Source of the DNA: Paratractidigestivibacter sp003150175
GTDB taxonomy: Bacteria; Actinomycetota; Coriobacteriia; Coriobacteriales; Atopobiaceae
Length of the DNA: 64,000 nt
Assembly: GCF_964283195.1 (NCBI RefSeq)
Contig: NZ_CAXYLH010000002.1
Direction: 5' to 3' (one strand)
Shown here: positions 18,101 through 25,569 of the stretch, in pieces
Position numbering within the stretch: position 1 is the first letter of the stretch
Layout: the number at the start of each line of letters is the position of its first letter
Made by a program: the position numbers and the translations under genes
Notes under the pieces: generated by a model
Seen by the model: only the letters and a program-made list of their open reading frames with translations
Database searches by the model: none
Told to the model about the DNA's origin: nothing

Positions 18101-18673
18101 GAGCGCTCCGACTACATCGGCGAGCAGGTTGCCGACCTCGAGAGCGCGCGCAGCTCGCTCAAGAAGATCAATGCCGCCATCGACCGAAAGATGAAGAACC
18201 AGTTCCTCCTCGTCTTCGACAAGGTCAACGAGAACTTCTCGGAGATCTTCTCGCTTTTGTTCCCCGGCGGCCAGGCGCGCATCGAGATGACCGACCCCGA
18301 GAACCTCTCCGAGACGGGCATCGAGGTCGTGGCGCAGCCCCGCGGCAAGCGCCTGACGAAGATGATGCTCATGAGCGGCGGCGAGAAGTCCCTGACGGCG
18401 CTCGCGCTCCTCTTTGCCGTGTACAAGGTGCGCACCGTCCCGTTCTACGTGTTCGACGAGGTCGAGGCGGCACTCGACGACTCGAATCTCTCTAAGCTCC
18501 TCGATGCCATCGAGGCGCTCAAGGAGTCGACCCAGCTCATCGTGATCTCGCACCAGCGCCGCACGATGGAGCAGGCCGACGTTCTCTACGGCGTGAGCAT
18601 GCAGGCCGACGGCGTGAGCCACGTTGTCTCGCAGCGGCTCGACAGGACAACCGGAAAGGTGGTTGATGCATAA
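15125..18673 (+). CDS. smc: Chromosome segregation protein SMC
   Basis: The protein has 1182 residues from TTG 15125 (GAAAGG upstream). It forms the ring ATPase that compacts and segregates chromosomes with ScpA and ScpB. Walker A is GPNGSGKSN at 31-39. Two long coiled coils surround a hinge around 505-680. The C-terminal head has the ABC signature LMSGGEKSLTALAL and Walker B FYVFDEVEAALDD. Length is normal. It is followed with no gap by ftsY. Confidence 0.97.
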   Translation: MYLKSLTLKGFKSFADKTQMVFDPGLNVVVGPNGSGKSNVSDSILWVLGEQSAKMLRGQAMEDVIFSGSSARGAVGLAEVTLVLDNSDHTLPIDFTEVAVTRRMYRSGESEYLINNSPSRLRDVQDILHDSGLGKDTHSIISQGKLDSVLSSRPEERRSLIEEAADISKHRRRKERSMRKLASMDENLARAKVVSREITRQLKPLERQVDKAKRAHDLQGRLQELTVQLAVDDLRRLQEQYNRLAARANEADAAVELAQYRHDEKSAELEKLQSLLEQKGLFVGDLGEQRRRMQDILGRMESDMRLLEEKGKNMVSRLSEMRTQLSTMGRQRTEASAEHERLRGELSDLGVRERELRVSVDELQLKSRDCARVRKDLEAEVARISTAERKARAEADRETLAYAKLEDQIGSSEVEDEMFADRLAQLADTIANSEAAMEERSEREARLKSGLEEARAKVASLADDINAKNNELQAARRAEKEARAALSSAEATLQALRSVDAQVEKASPLAAKLAAGKAAEGRVECRLADLIEADADVEGLVEKFLGDDLAALVVSDAGAAAAIASEGASLTGVEGRATVLALDAPRAAASAPDDVPGEPLVSRLRVADSARALLDALLGDVRLVADARAAVEAHMKAPAFTYVSPDGVCVLPDGRAHVGNVPSSESGALERKRRIRALDEEAPRLKEALDAAVASVAALEGAIQGSRDDHAQAKGEVARLQAELTSAASERGRLESQHAGALSERAQVTQRREAAQQKAAEARKHIEEHRAAAKKARAEADSLASELKQKQQAHEDAARESGKANHELSDARLELAMATERRSNAASRERECASRVADLERRIKATEDSSRALDIVRLRVDPLHDRYDAVHARALEWAARLKDRASLAEADSDSLKRTIGEAKEAVSQAASALESAKGVVGEVKVDMGRLEVQVEGAINAITATGAVLDEALRVPEPEDRDAAEREVASLRSQLEGIGPVNEVAMDEYLRLKERSDYIGEQVADLESARSSLKKINAAIDRKMKNQFLLVFDKVNENFSEIFSLLFPGGQARIEMTDPENLSETGIEVVAQPRGKRLTKMMLMSGGEKSLTALALLFAVYKVRTVPFYVFDEVEAALDDSNLSKLLDAIEALKESTQLIVISHQRRTMEQADVLYGVSMQADGVSHVVSQRLDRTTGKVVDA

Positions 18674-19573
18674 GTGGGTTTCTTCGATACCCTAAAGCGC
18701 GGCCTCGAGCGCTCCCGTGAGGCGCTCAACGAGGTCTTCTACTTCGGCGGCGAGGTCGACGAGGACTTCTGGGAGGATCTCGAGGACCGGCTCGTCATGG
18801 GCGACATGGGCGGCGAGGTCGCCGTCCGCGTGACCGACGACCTCCGCGACCTCGCGGCGCGCAAGAACCTCACCCGCGCCGACCAGCTCAAGGGCGCGCT
18901 CGCCGAGCGCCTCGCCGCGGAGTTCTGCGCGGCAGAGCGTGACCCCTTCGAGGACACCCCCTCCTGCGTGCTCTTCGTCGGCATCAACGGCGCCGGCAAG
19001 ACCACGACCGTGGGCAAGCTCGCCGGCCGTGCCGTCTCGGAGGGCAAGAAGGTCGTCATCGGCGGCGCCGACACCTTCCGCGCCGCCGCGATCGAGCAGC
19101 TCCAGGTGTGGGGCGAGCGCGCCGGCGTCGACGTGATCACGCGCGAGCGAGGCTGCGACCCCGCGAGCGTCTGCTACGACGTCGTCGACGAGGCGGAGCG
19201 TCGCGGCTGCGACCTCACGCTCATCGACACCGCGGGGCGCCTGCACACCTCCGCCGACCTCATGCGCGAGCTCGCAAAGGTGGTCAACGTCACCCGCAAG
19301 CGTTGCTCGGTCCCCGTGGCCGTCGTGCTCGTGGTCGATGCGACCACCGGCCAGAACGGCCTCAACCAGGCGAGGGAGTTCAACGACGCGCTCGACCTCG
19401 ACGGCCTCATCGTCACCAAGCTCGACGGCACGGCAAAGGGCGGCATCGCCCTGGCCATCTCGAGCCAGCTTTCGCTCCCCATCTACCGCATCGGTGTGGG
19501 CGAGTCCATCGACGACCTCCAATCCTTCGACGCGCTGGAGTTCTGCCGCGCGCTCGTGGGCGAAGGGATGTAG
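18674..19573 (+). CDS. ftsY: Signal recognition particle receptor FtsY
   Basis: The protein has 299 residues from GTG 18674, directly after the smc stop. It is the SRP receptor GTPase. N domain first, then the G domain: GINGAGKTTTVGKLA, GADTFRAAAIEQL, DTAGRLHTS and TKLDGTAKGG. It lacks the long acidic A domain of E. coli FtsY, as is usual in Gram-positives, and opens with a short amphipathic MGFFDTLKRGLERS that probably binds membrane. It ends 3 bp before ffh. Confidence 0.96.
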   Translation: MGFFDTLKRGLERSREALNEVFYFGGEVDEDFWEDLEDRLVMGDMGGEVAVRVTDDLRDLAARKNLTRADQLKGALAERLAAEFCAAERDPFEDTPSCVLFVGINGAGKTTTVGKLAGRAVSEGKKVVIGGADTFRAAAIEQLQVWGERAGVDVITRERGCDPASVCYDVVDEAERRGCDLTLIDTAGRLHTSADLMRELAKVVNVTRKRCSVPVAVVLVVDATTGQNGLNQAREFNDALDLDGLIVTKLDGTAKGGIALAISSQLSLPIYRIGVGESIDDLQSFDALEFCRALVGEGM

Positions 19574-19576
19574 CAC

Positions 19577-20965
19577 ATGGCAGTGTTCAGCTCGCTTTCC
19601 GACCGTCTCCAGGACACCTTCGACAGCCTGCGCGGCAAGGGCCGCCTCACCGAGGACGACATCAACGCCGCCATGCGCGAGATCCGCATGGCCCTGCTTG
19701 AGGCCGACGTCAACTACCGCGTGGTCAAGGGCTTCGTCTCGCGCTGCAAAGAGAAGTGCATGACGGCCGAGACGCTCGAGTCCCTAAACCCGACGCAGAA
19801 CGTCGTGCGCGTCGTCCTCGATGAGCTCACGCAGCTTCTGGGCTCCACCGAGTCCAAGCTGGTCTTTGCCCAGAACCGCACCCCCAACGTGATCATGATG
19901 GTGGGCCTGCAGGGCTCCGGCAAGACCACGGCCTCGGCAAAGCTCGCCTACCTGCTCAAGAAGCAAGGCCACAGCCCGTTGCTCGCGGCTTGTGACACGC
20001 ACCGCCCCGCGGCCGCCGACCAGCTCGAGACCCTCGGCTCAGAGATCGGCGTGCGCGTCTACCGCGGCGACGGCAAGGACGCCGTCCGCGTGGCCTCCGA
20101 GTCCATCCGCGACGCCGTCGACCACCTGAACGACATCGTTATCGTCGACACCGCCGGCCGTCTGCAGATCGACGAGGAGATGATGCAGGAGGCCGTGGCC
20201 ATCAAGGAGGCCGTGCGCCCCGACCAGATCCTCATGGTCGTCGACTCGATGACCGGCCAGGACATCGTCAACGTCGTCCAGACCTTCGCCGAGCGCGTCG
20301 ACTTCGACGGCGTGATCATGTCCAAGCTCGACGGCGACGCCCGCGGCGGCGGCGCGCTCTCTGTCCGCGAGGTCACCGGCAAGCCGATCAAGTTCGTCTC
20401 GATGGGCGAGAAGCCCGATTCCCTCGAGGTCTTCCATCCCGACCGCATGGCCAAGCGCATCCTGGGCATGGGCGACGTCGTGGGCATCATCGAGGAGGCC
20501 CAGAAGCTTGCCGACGAGCAGCAGGCCGCCGACGCCGAGCGCATGCTGCGCGAGGGCTTCACCATGGACGATCTGCTCACGCAGATGCAGCAGATCCGAA
20601 AGATGGGCGGCCTCCAGAAGCTCATCGGCATGATCCCCGGCATGGAGCGCGCGATGGCCCAGCAGCCGGGCGCCAACGTCGACGACTCGCAGATGGTCCG
20701 CATCGAGGCCATCATCCACTCCATGACCGCCGAGGAGCGCGCGAAGCCCAAGATCATCAACGGCCAGCGCCGCAAGCGCATCGCCCAGGGTTCCGGGCGC
20801 AGCGTCCAAGAGGTCAACCAGCTCATCAAGCAGTGGTCCGAGATGAACAAGATGATGGGCAAGATGCGCACCATGAGCCAGTCCATGACGGGCAAGAAGG
20901 GCAAGAAGAACCGTCGCGCCATGCAGAACATGATGCGCGACATGGGCCTCGACAAGCTCAAATAG
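19577..20965 (+). CDS. ffh: Signal recognition particle protein Ffh
   Basis: The protein has 462 residues. The NG GTPase domain shows GLQGSGKTTASAKLA, CDTHRPAAADQL, DTAGRLQIDEEMM and SKLDGDARGGGALS. The C-terminal M domain is Met-rich (MMGKMRTMSQSM...MQNMMRDMGLDKL) and binds signal peptides and SRP RNA. It partners FtsY, encoded just upstream. The smc-ftsY-ffh order is shared with Bacillus. Confidence 0.97.
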   Translation: MAVFSSLSDRLQDTFDSLRGKGRLTEDDINAAMREIRMALLEADVNYRVVKGFVSRCKEKCMTAETLESLNPTQNVVRVVLDELTQLLGSTESKLVFAQNRTPNVIMMVGLQGSGKTTASAKLAYLLKKQGHSPLLAACDTHRPAAADQLETLGSEIGVRVYRGDGKDAVRVASESIRDAVDHLNDIVIVDTAGRLQIDEEMMQEAVAIKEAVRPDQILMVVDSMTGQDIVNVVQTFAERVDFDGVIMSKLDGDARGGGALSVREVTGKPIKFVSMGEKPDSLEVFHPDRMAKRILGMGDVVGIIEEAQKLADEQQAADAERMLREGFTMDDLLTQMQQIRKMGGLQKLIGMIPGMERAMAQQPGANVDDSQMVRIEAIIHSMTAEERAKPKIINGQRRKRIAQGSGRSVQEVNQLIKQWSEMNKMMGKMRTMSQSMTGKKGKKNRRAMQNMMRDMGLDKLK

Positions 20966-21004
20966 CGCCGGTCGCCGACTTGGCCGCCGCCGACAGCCGA
21001 ACAA

Positions 21005-21054
21005 GGGGCGGGGGCGGGTTTTCCCGAGGCATATCGGGGAACCCGCGCCCGCCC
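21005..21054. terminator. GC-rich hairpin between convergent ffh and the HicAB pair
   Basis: Interrupted arms rich in GGGCGG...CCGAG and CGGGG...CCGCCC make a strong hairpin. There is no T tract on either side, so bidirectional termination is plausible but not certain. Confidence 0.5.
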
Positions 21055-21081
21055 TCAAGCTACCCGTCGGTGGTCGTTCGC

Positions 21082-21453
21082 CTAGCGGGCCTTCACCAAC
21101 TGATGAGCGCGCTGATGACTGATACCCAGCAATGCGCCGATGTCTCGGAGCGAGACGCCCATATCGTGGAGCTTCTTCGCAGCGATGCCCTGCGTCCTCA
21201 TGGCGCGCGCCTCGAGCTCGGCCGCTTGGCGCTTGAGCTCAACGGCCTCGGCCACCTCGGAGGGGAGGTCGTACTCGTAGGCGACGTCGATGTCCTCATC
21301 GTCGGTCGTGATCTTGATGAGGTCTCGGGTCATGGTGTTGAGCTCAGAGTAGTTCCTAGCTTGTGTGCAGTAGCCGATCTCCGGCACCTCGATGACCCAC
21401 CATCCATCGGCCTTCTGGACCTTCGCAGTATATTTGGACACTATTTCCACCAT
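21082..21453 (-). CDS. HicB-like antitoxin with C-terminal helix-turn-helix
   Basis: The protein has 123 residues. The N-terminal half resembles the HicB fold (KYTAKVQKADGWWVIEVPEIGYCTQARNYSELNTMTRDLI). The C-terminal half ends in a DNA-binding segment (MGVSLRDIGALLGISHQRAHQLV). HicB antitoxins neutralise the HicA RNase and repress their own promoter. Its start overlaps the end of the upstream toxin gene by 13 nt, the usual hicAB coupling. Confidence 0.8.
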   Translation of the reverse strand: MVEIVSKYTAKVQKADGWWVIEVPEIGYCTQARNYSELNTMTRDLIKITTDDEDIDVAYEYDLPSEVAEAVELKRQAAELEARAMRTQGIAAKKLHDMGVSLRDIGALLGISHQRAHQLVKAR

Positions 21454-21656
21454 CCGTTTCTAAGCTCGGACTCGCACAGGCGATAGATGCTTACCACAAG
21501 AGGCTCTTTCAGCTCGCGATGCCGGGGAATCACCACGCGCGTAGAGCCCAGCATCCAAATCTCGTGGCAAGAACCCTGGCGAACGCGAACGAACTTGATG
21601 TGGGACCTTGCGGCGGAGCGCCGGATCTTTGCGATCAGGTCGATTCGCTTGGTCAT
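21441..21656 (-). CDS. HicA-like mRNA interferase toxin
   Basis: The protein has 71 residues, the usual HicA size. HicA folds like a dsRNA-binding domain and cleaves mRNA using one His. GSCHEIW places that His at residue 31, in the position of GSHH in known HicA. RVVIPRHRELKEPLV is the following conserved strand. No ribosome site precedes ATG 21656, so translation may be inefficient or leaderless. The pair is more AT-rich than its neighbours, consistent with acquisition by transfer. Confidence 0.75.
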   Translation of the reverse strand: MTKRIDLIAKIRRSAARSHIKFVRVRQGSCHEIWMLGSTRVVIPRHRELKEPLVVSIYRLCESELRNGWWK

Positions 21657-21674
21657 TAGTGTACCAATCTAACC

Positions 21675-21712
21675 GTCTAGCACAATAGACATATGATTCT
21701 ATTGCGCTAGAC
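21675..21712. promoter_or_regulatory. Operator upstream of the HicAB pair
   Basis: A 15-bp inverted repeat, GTCTAGCACAATAGA (21675-21689) against TCTATTGCGCTAGAC (21698-21712), has one mismatch and an 8-bp spacer. It lies 19 bp upstream of the toxin start. Minus-strand hexamers TTGTGC (21680-21685) and TACACT (21658-21663), 16 bp apart, could form the promoter, though the -10 would be unusually close to the ATG. This is the expected site for HicB autorepression. Confidence 0.7.
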
Positions 21713-21733
21713 ATTAATTCGGGTAATGAGAGC

Positions 21734-24700
21734 CTAGAGCTCGTCCTCCTCGTACATCGAGCCGGCGCGCACGATCGCCCAGGCCGTGAAGGTCAGAAGG
21801 CCGCCGAGGATGCAACAGGCGATGACGGGCAGGGACACGTCGCCCGTCTTGGGCACTCCCGGAGCGGAGGGCTCCCGCGGCTCGGCGGGCGGGTTGCTCG
21901 TGGGCGGCTGGCCGAACGTCACGGTTTGCGCCTCGTCCTCGATGTCCGCGTGCACGGCAAGAAGAACGTCCTTGGAGTAGAGCGACTCGAACGCCACGAG
22001 CTGCTTGCCTGCGAGATCGGGCGCTTTGAAGCGGAACTCGACGGTGGCGGTACCGTCGGCGGCGTCGGCCGTGAACTCAGCGCTCGCCGTCACGAGGGAG
22101 CTGTCGGAAGCCTTAAGCACGCCCGCATCCTCGCCATTCTCATCCTTCAGGTGGAGCGCTCCTTCCACTCGGTAGACCTTGCCGCAGATGAGGTTGCGGT
22201 AGGTGACGGTGTCGACGAGCGTCGTCTCTTGGCCGACCTCGCGCCAGTCCAGCTCCTTCTTTCCGTTGTCGGAGAGGAGCTCGGTGCCCAGGTCGGGGAC
22301 GCGGACGCTCTGGCCCTCGTCGTCGATGTCGGCGTGGGAGCCGACGCGCTCGCCTGCGCGGTAGAGCTCCTCGAACACGACGAGCGTCCTCGCACCGAGG
22401 CCCGAGGCGTCGACCTCGAACTCGAGCTCCTGCGAGCCGTCTGGGCCCTCGGGGACAAACGTCGCTCGCTGCTGCGCGACCACGCCCTCGTCGGAGCCGT
22501 CATCGCCCCTCAGGTGGACCTCTCCCGCGAGCTCATACTCGGCGCCCGGCACGAGGTTCTCGTACTCGACCACGTCGACGATGTGCTGCGAGGCGGAGCA
22601 CGGGGTAATGTGGTCATCGGTGAGTGCTGCGCTCGCGGTCGTGCGCAGCCTCGGGAAGTCGACCGTCTGTCCCTCGTCCTCGATGTCCGCATGGACGGCG
22701 TACTGGATGCCGTTTCTTTCCAGAGACTCGAAGGCGACCACATCCTTGCCCGCGAGCGCGACGCCCGTGAACTCGAAGACGACCTCGGCGAAGCCGTCGC
22801 GCACGTCAGGGGTGAAGGCGGCCTGCGCGCAGATGGGCTCCCCGGCGTCGTCGGTCGCCGCACCGAGGTCGGAGCCGTCGTCGCCCTTCACGTGGAGGGT
22901 TCCTTGGAGCAGGTACTCGTTGCCGGGCTCGAGGTTGCGGTAGGCGACGGTGTCCGTGAGCTTGACGCTCTGCGCCGACGCGTCCGCCTCGTGGCCGGCG
23001 TTGCCGGTGAGCGTGGTCGCGATCCTCGGCACGCGAACGCTCTGGCCCTCGTCGTCGGGGTCGGCGTGCTCGGCCAAAAGATCGTCCCCGTCGTAGACAC
23101 GCTCGAAGGCGACGAGCCGGTGTCCGCCGAGCTGCGACGCGTCGAGTACGAAGCGGAGCTCCTGGGTGCCTGAGCTGAGCTGCGGTGCGAAGCTTCCCTC
23201 AGCGCTCGCGACGATGCCGAGGTCGCGCCCGTCCTCGTCGATGTCGTGGAGCTCGCCGCGGACACGGTACCCGTGGCCAGGCTCGAGCCCCTCGTACTCG
23301 ACGGCGTCCGTGAGCTCGACGCCCTCGGCGGCCGGGTAGGTTTTCTCGCCCTCGCCGTGGCTGATCGTCGTCGCGATGCTCACGCGCTCATCGTCGAAGG
23401 TGCCGAGCGCATAGATCCTCGCGTCGCGCGAGACGCGCAGCGTCGTGCTGACCAGGCGGTGCCCCTGGTTAGCGGCGCACCTGAGCTCCTCGAGGAGGTA
23501 GGTGTCGTAGGGGAGCGCGCCGCGCGCGTCGTCGACGTCGCCGTTTCCGAACCAGATACCGGCCGCGGGGTCGAGCTTGCCCTCATCCGTCACCTCGCCA
23601 TCCTCGCCGAGCGCGGAGTCGGAGGCGTTCGTGCGGGTGCTGTGCGCGTTCTCCTCGGAGTCGAACATCCCGTTCTCGTCGGTGACGATCACATGGCTCT
23701 CGCCGGTGCTCTGGCTCGTCAGTTTGAAGGCGACGCCGGCCATGCGCCCTTGCGTGCCCTCGTCGGCCTTGACGAACGAGAGCCCGCCGCGGATCGGCGC
23801 GTCGGCGACGACTGGTGCGTCGTAGGTGCTCACGTGGACACCGGTGCCCTCGCCGGTGATGCGCCGGACCTCTACCTGGGAATTGAGCAGATAGCCCTCA
23901 GGTGCCTTGGTCTCCTGCACCGCGACGGTGCCGAGTGGGAGCTCCTGCCCGAGCCGCGCCGTCCCGTCGTCTGCGGTGGTCACGGTGAAGCTCTTCTGCG
24001 GGGATGCGGGAAGGCTCCCGAGGTCATAGGATCCCGCATAGTAGTCGATGCGGAACTCGGCGCCGGCGAGCGTGGCCGCGCCGGTCGGGGTCTCGCCCGA
24101 CTCGGCGTCGCGCTTGACCACGGCGACGTCGACCTGGCAGGTCTGGGGCGCGTCGGCGACGTCGGCGCGCGCCACCGCGCCGGCGGGTACATCCACGGCG
24201 CGGACGGTCTCGTCGAGCGCGAAGCCGGGGGCGGGGGTCGTCTCGCGAACGTAGTAGCGCCCGGCAAGAAGACCCGTCGCCTTACCGCGCCCTCCCGCGT
24301 CGGTTACGATGGTGGCCGCGCGGTCCGTGCAGCCCTCGTCGCGGAAGACGCCGTACTCGGCGCCGGCGAGGTTGTAGCACCCGTTGCCCGCCGATACCTG
24401 CGGACGCGTGCTCGTCTTCGCGATCTCGAGGTCGCCGCGGGCAGGCTCGAGCCAGAACCGAGCGCACTGTTGGGTCCCGTTGGGCTTGCTGTAGAAGCGG
24501 CCGCGTCCGATGACGGAGCCCTCCGCCATGCGGGCCTTAAGCTGGTCGCTCGCTGCCACGACGATGCCCTTCGCTTTGTCGGAGATGTGGTGGCCCCTGC
24601 AGGCCGCCATGCGGTCGAGGTCGAAGTCGTGCTCCGAGAGCTCCCAGAAGCACCGCTGCGTCATCACGTACAGCTCGCCGCCCATAAGTCCGCCGTCCCC

Positions 24701-25147
24701 ATAGCTGTTCTGCAAGTAGTCCTGCACGAGCGCCAAGAGCGTGACCTTATTCTGGTCCAGCTGCTTGTACTGGTCGGGCGTGGGGTCTTGGCCGGTATCG
24801 TTTATGCAGACCCAGCCGCGGACCGTCGCGCCCACGGCATCCTGCACGACCGAGTCGCCGCTCTGCCCGTTGACGCCCGGCTCCAGGCAGAACGCCCAGG
24901 GGGCATCCGGGCCAGATCCTGCGGTCCAGATCGCCTGGTCCTCGAACCCGGAGTCGCCGGCGTTGACGATCTCCACGTGGCTGCCGACGGCCTCGGCGGC
25001 GAGCGCCTCTGTGGGCATCGCGCACGAGGCGAAGGTTCCGAGCACCTGCGTCGCCACGAGCACGAGGCTGGACAGCCAGGCGGCGAGCCTCCTTCTGATC
25101 GATTCTGCGCGGGCATGCGCCGGCGCGTGGTTCGGGCGGTTTCCCAT
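21734..25147 (-). CDS. Sortase-anchored surface protein: thioester, SpaA-like and VaFE repeat domains
   Basis: The protein has 1137 residues. A signal peptide with a long n-region ends near EALA-AEA (50). Residues 55-190 look like a thioester domain: Cys87 in AFCLEPG and Gln164 in MTQRCFWEL, the pair that forms an internal Cys-Gln bond in Gram-positive adhesins. Three SpaA-like modules follow (about 235-330, 335-450, 455-575; ETTPAPGF and QETKAPEGY). Four VaFE repeats run from about 590 to 1080, each ending like VAFESL...HADIEDEGQ. The C-terminus has the sortase motif VPKTG (1098-1102), a membrane helix and an acidic tail. It is probably a covalently anchored adhesin or pilin. A GAAGGGAG site precedes the ATG. 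Confidence 0.88.
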   Translation of the reverse strand: MGNRPNHAPAHARAESIRRRLAAWLSSLVLVATQVLGTFASCAMPTEALAAEAVGSHVEIVNAGDSGFEDQAIWTAGSGPDAPWAFCLEPGVNGQSGDSVVQDAVGATVRGWVCINDTGQDPTPDQYKQLDQNKVTLLALVQDYLQNSYGDGGLMGGELYVMTQRCFWELSEHDFDLDRMAACRGHHISDKAKGIVVAASDQLKARMAEGSVIGRGRFYSKPNGTQQCARFWLEPARGDLEIAKTSTRPQVSAGNGCYNLAGAEYGVFRDEGCTDRAATIVTDAGGRGKATGLLAGRYYVRETTPAPGFALDETVRAVDVPAGAVARADVADAPQTCQVDVAVVKRDAESGETPTGAATLAGAEFRIDYYAGSYDLGSLPASPQKSFTVTTADDGTARLGQELPLGTVAVQETKAPEGYLLNSQVEVRRITGEGTGVHVSTYDAPVVADAPIRGGLSFVKADEGTQGRMAGVAFKLTSQSTGESHVIVTDENGMFDSEENAHSTRTNASDSALGEDGEVTDEGKLDPAAGIWFGNGDVDDARGALPYDTYLLEELRCAANQGHRLVSTTLRVSRDARIYALGTFDDERVSIATTISHGEGEKTYPAAEGVELTDAVEYEGLEPGHGYRVRGELHDIDEDGRDLGIVASAEGSFAPQLSSGTQELRFVLDASQLGGHRLVAFERVYDGDDLLAEHADPDDEGQSVRVPRIATTLTGNAGHEADASAQSVKLTDTVAYRNLEPGNEYLLQGTLHVKGDDGSDLGAATDDAGEPICAQAAFTPDVRDGFAEVVFEFTGVALAGKDVVAFESLERNGIQYAVHADIEDEGQTVDFPRLRTTASAALTDDHITPCSASQHIVDVVEYENLVPGAEYELAGEVHLRGDDGSDEGVVAQQRATFVPEGPDGSQELEFEVDASGLGARTLVVFEELYRAGERVGSHADIDDEGQSVRVPDLGTELLSDNGKKELDWREVGQETTLVDTVTYRNLICGKVYRVEGALHLKDENGEDAGVLKASDSSLVTASAEFTADAADGTATVEFRFKAPDLAGKQLVAFESLYSKDVLLAVHADIEDEAQTVTFGQPPTSNPPAEPREPSAPGVPKTGDVSLPVIACCILGGLLTFTAWAIVRAGSMYEEDEL

Positions 25148-25569
25148 GGTTCTCCCTTCTGTCGGATGCCGCGCACGGCGCGCGGGGAGTCAAACTCTAA
25201 GGGAGGGCACAGGCGGCGACGGCCTCTGCGGGTGAATCGGGCCGGGCTGCCTTGCGCGTATCTTCCGGGAACCTTCCGGCAATCTTTCGCGCCGCGAGAA
25301 AGCGCGAGGTAGACGACCCGCCGACACATGCGGGAAGAAACCCCGGCGTGCCCTTGCCCGCAGGTCGTCCGGCGGCTGCCGCCGCCCGCACCGTGCATGC
25401 GACCGTTCGCAGGGACTTGGTCTTCGTCGTCGCCACAGCTCGTTCATATATAAATTCTGCGCTGTATTACTATGTCGTTTTGCTCGCTTGATTATGAACG
25501 AACATAAGCTCAGGGCCCCGACGCGATTCTCGCCGGGGCCCTGAGCAGGAACTTATGGTGGTGGCCGTG
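25148..25569. other. Intergenic region upstream of the adhesin gene
   Basis: No supported gene. It holds the leader of the minus-strand adhesin gene and an AT-rich patch (25440-25502) bounded by a 9-bp inverted repeat TCGTTCATA (25440-25448) and TATGAACGA (25493-25501), which may be the adhesin control region. A hairpin at 25508-25546 terminates the transpeptidase gene. Confidence 0.35.
25508..25546 (-). terminator. Hairpin downstream of the L,D-transpeptidase gene
   Basis: GCTCAGGGCCCCG and CGGGGCCCTGAGC pair over 13 bp without mismatch; CATAAG and CTTATG can extend the stem. The T tract is poor. Confidence 0.65.

Noticed and set aside
25190..25447. Small minus-strand frames upstream of the adhesin gene as genes
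   Set aside because: No ribosome site, Arg/Pro-rich composition in several overlapping frames, no recognisable family.
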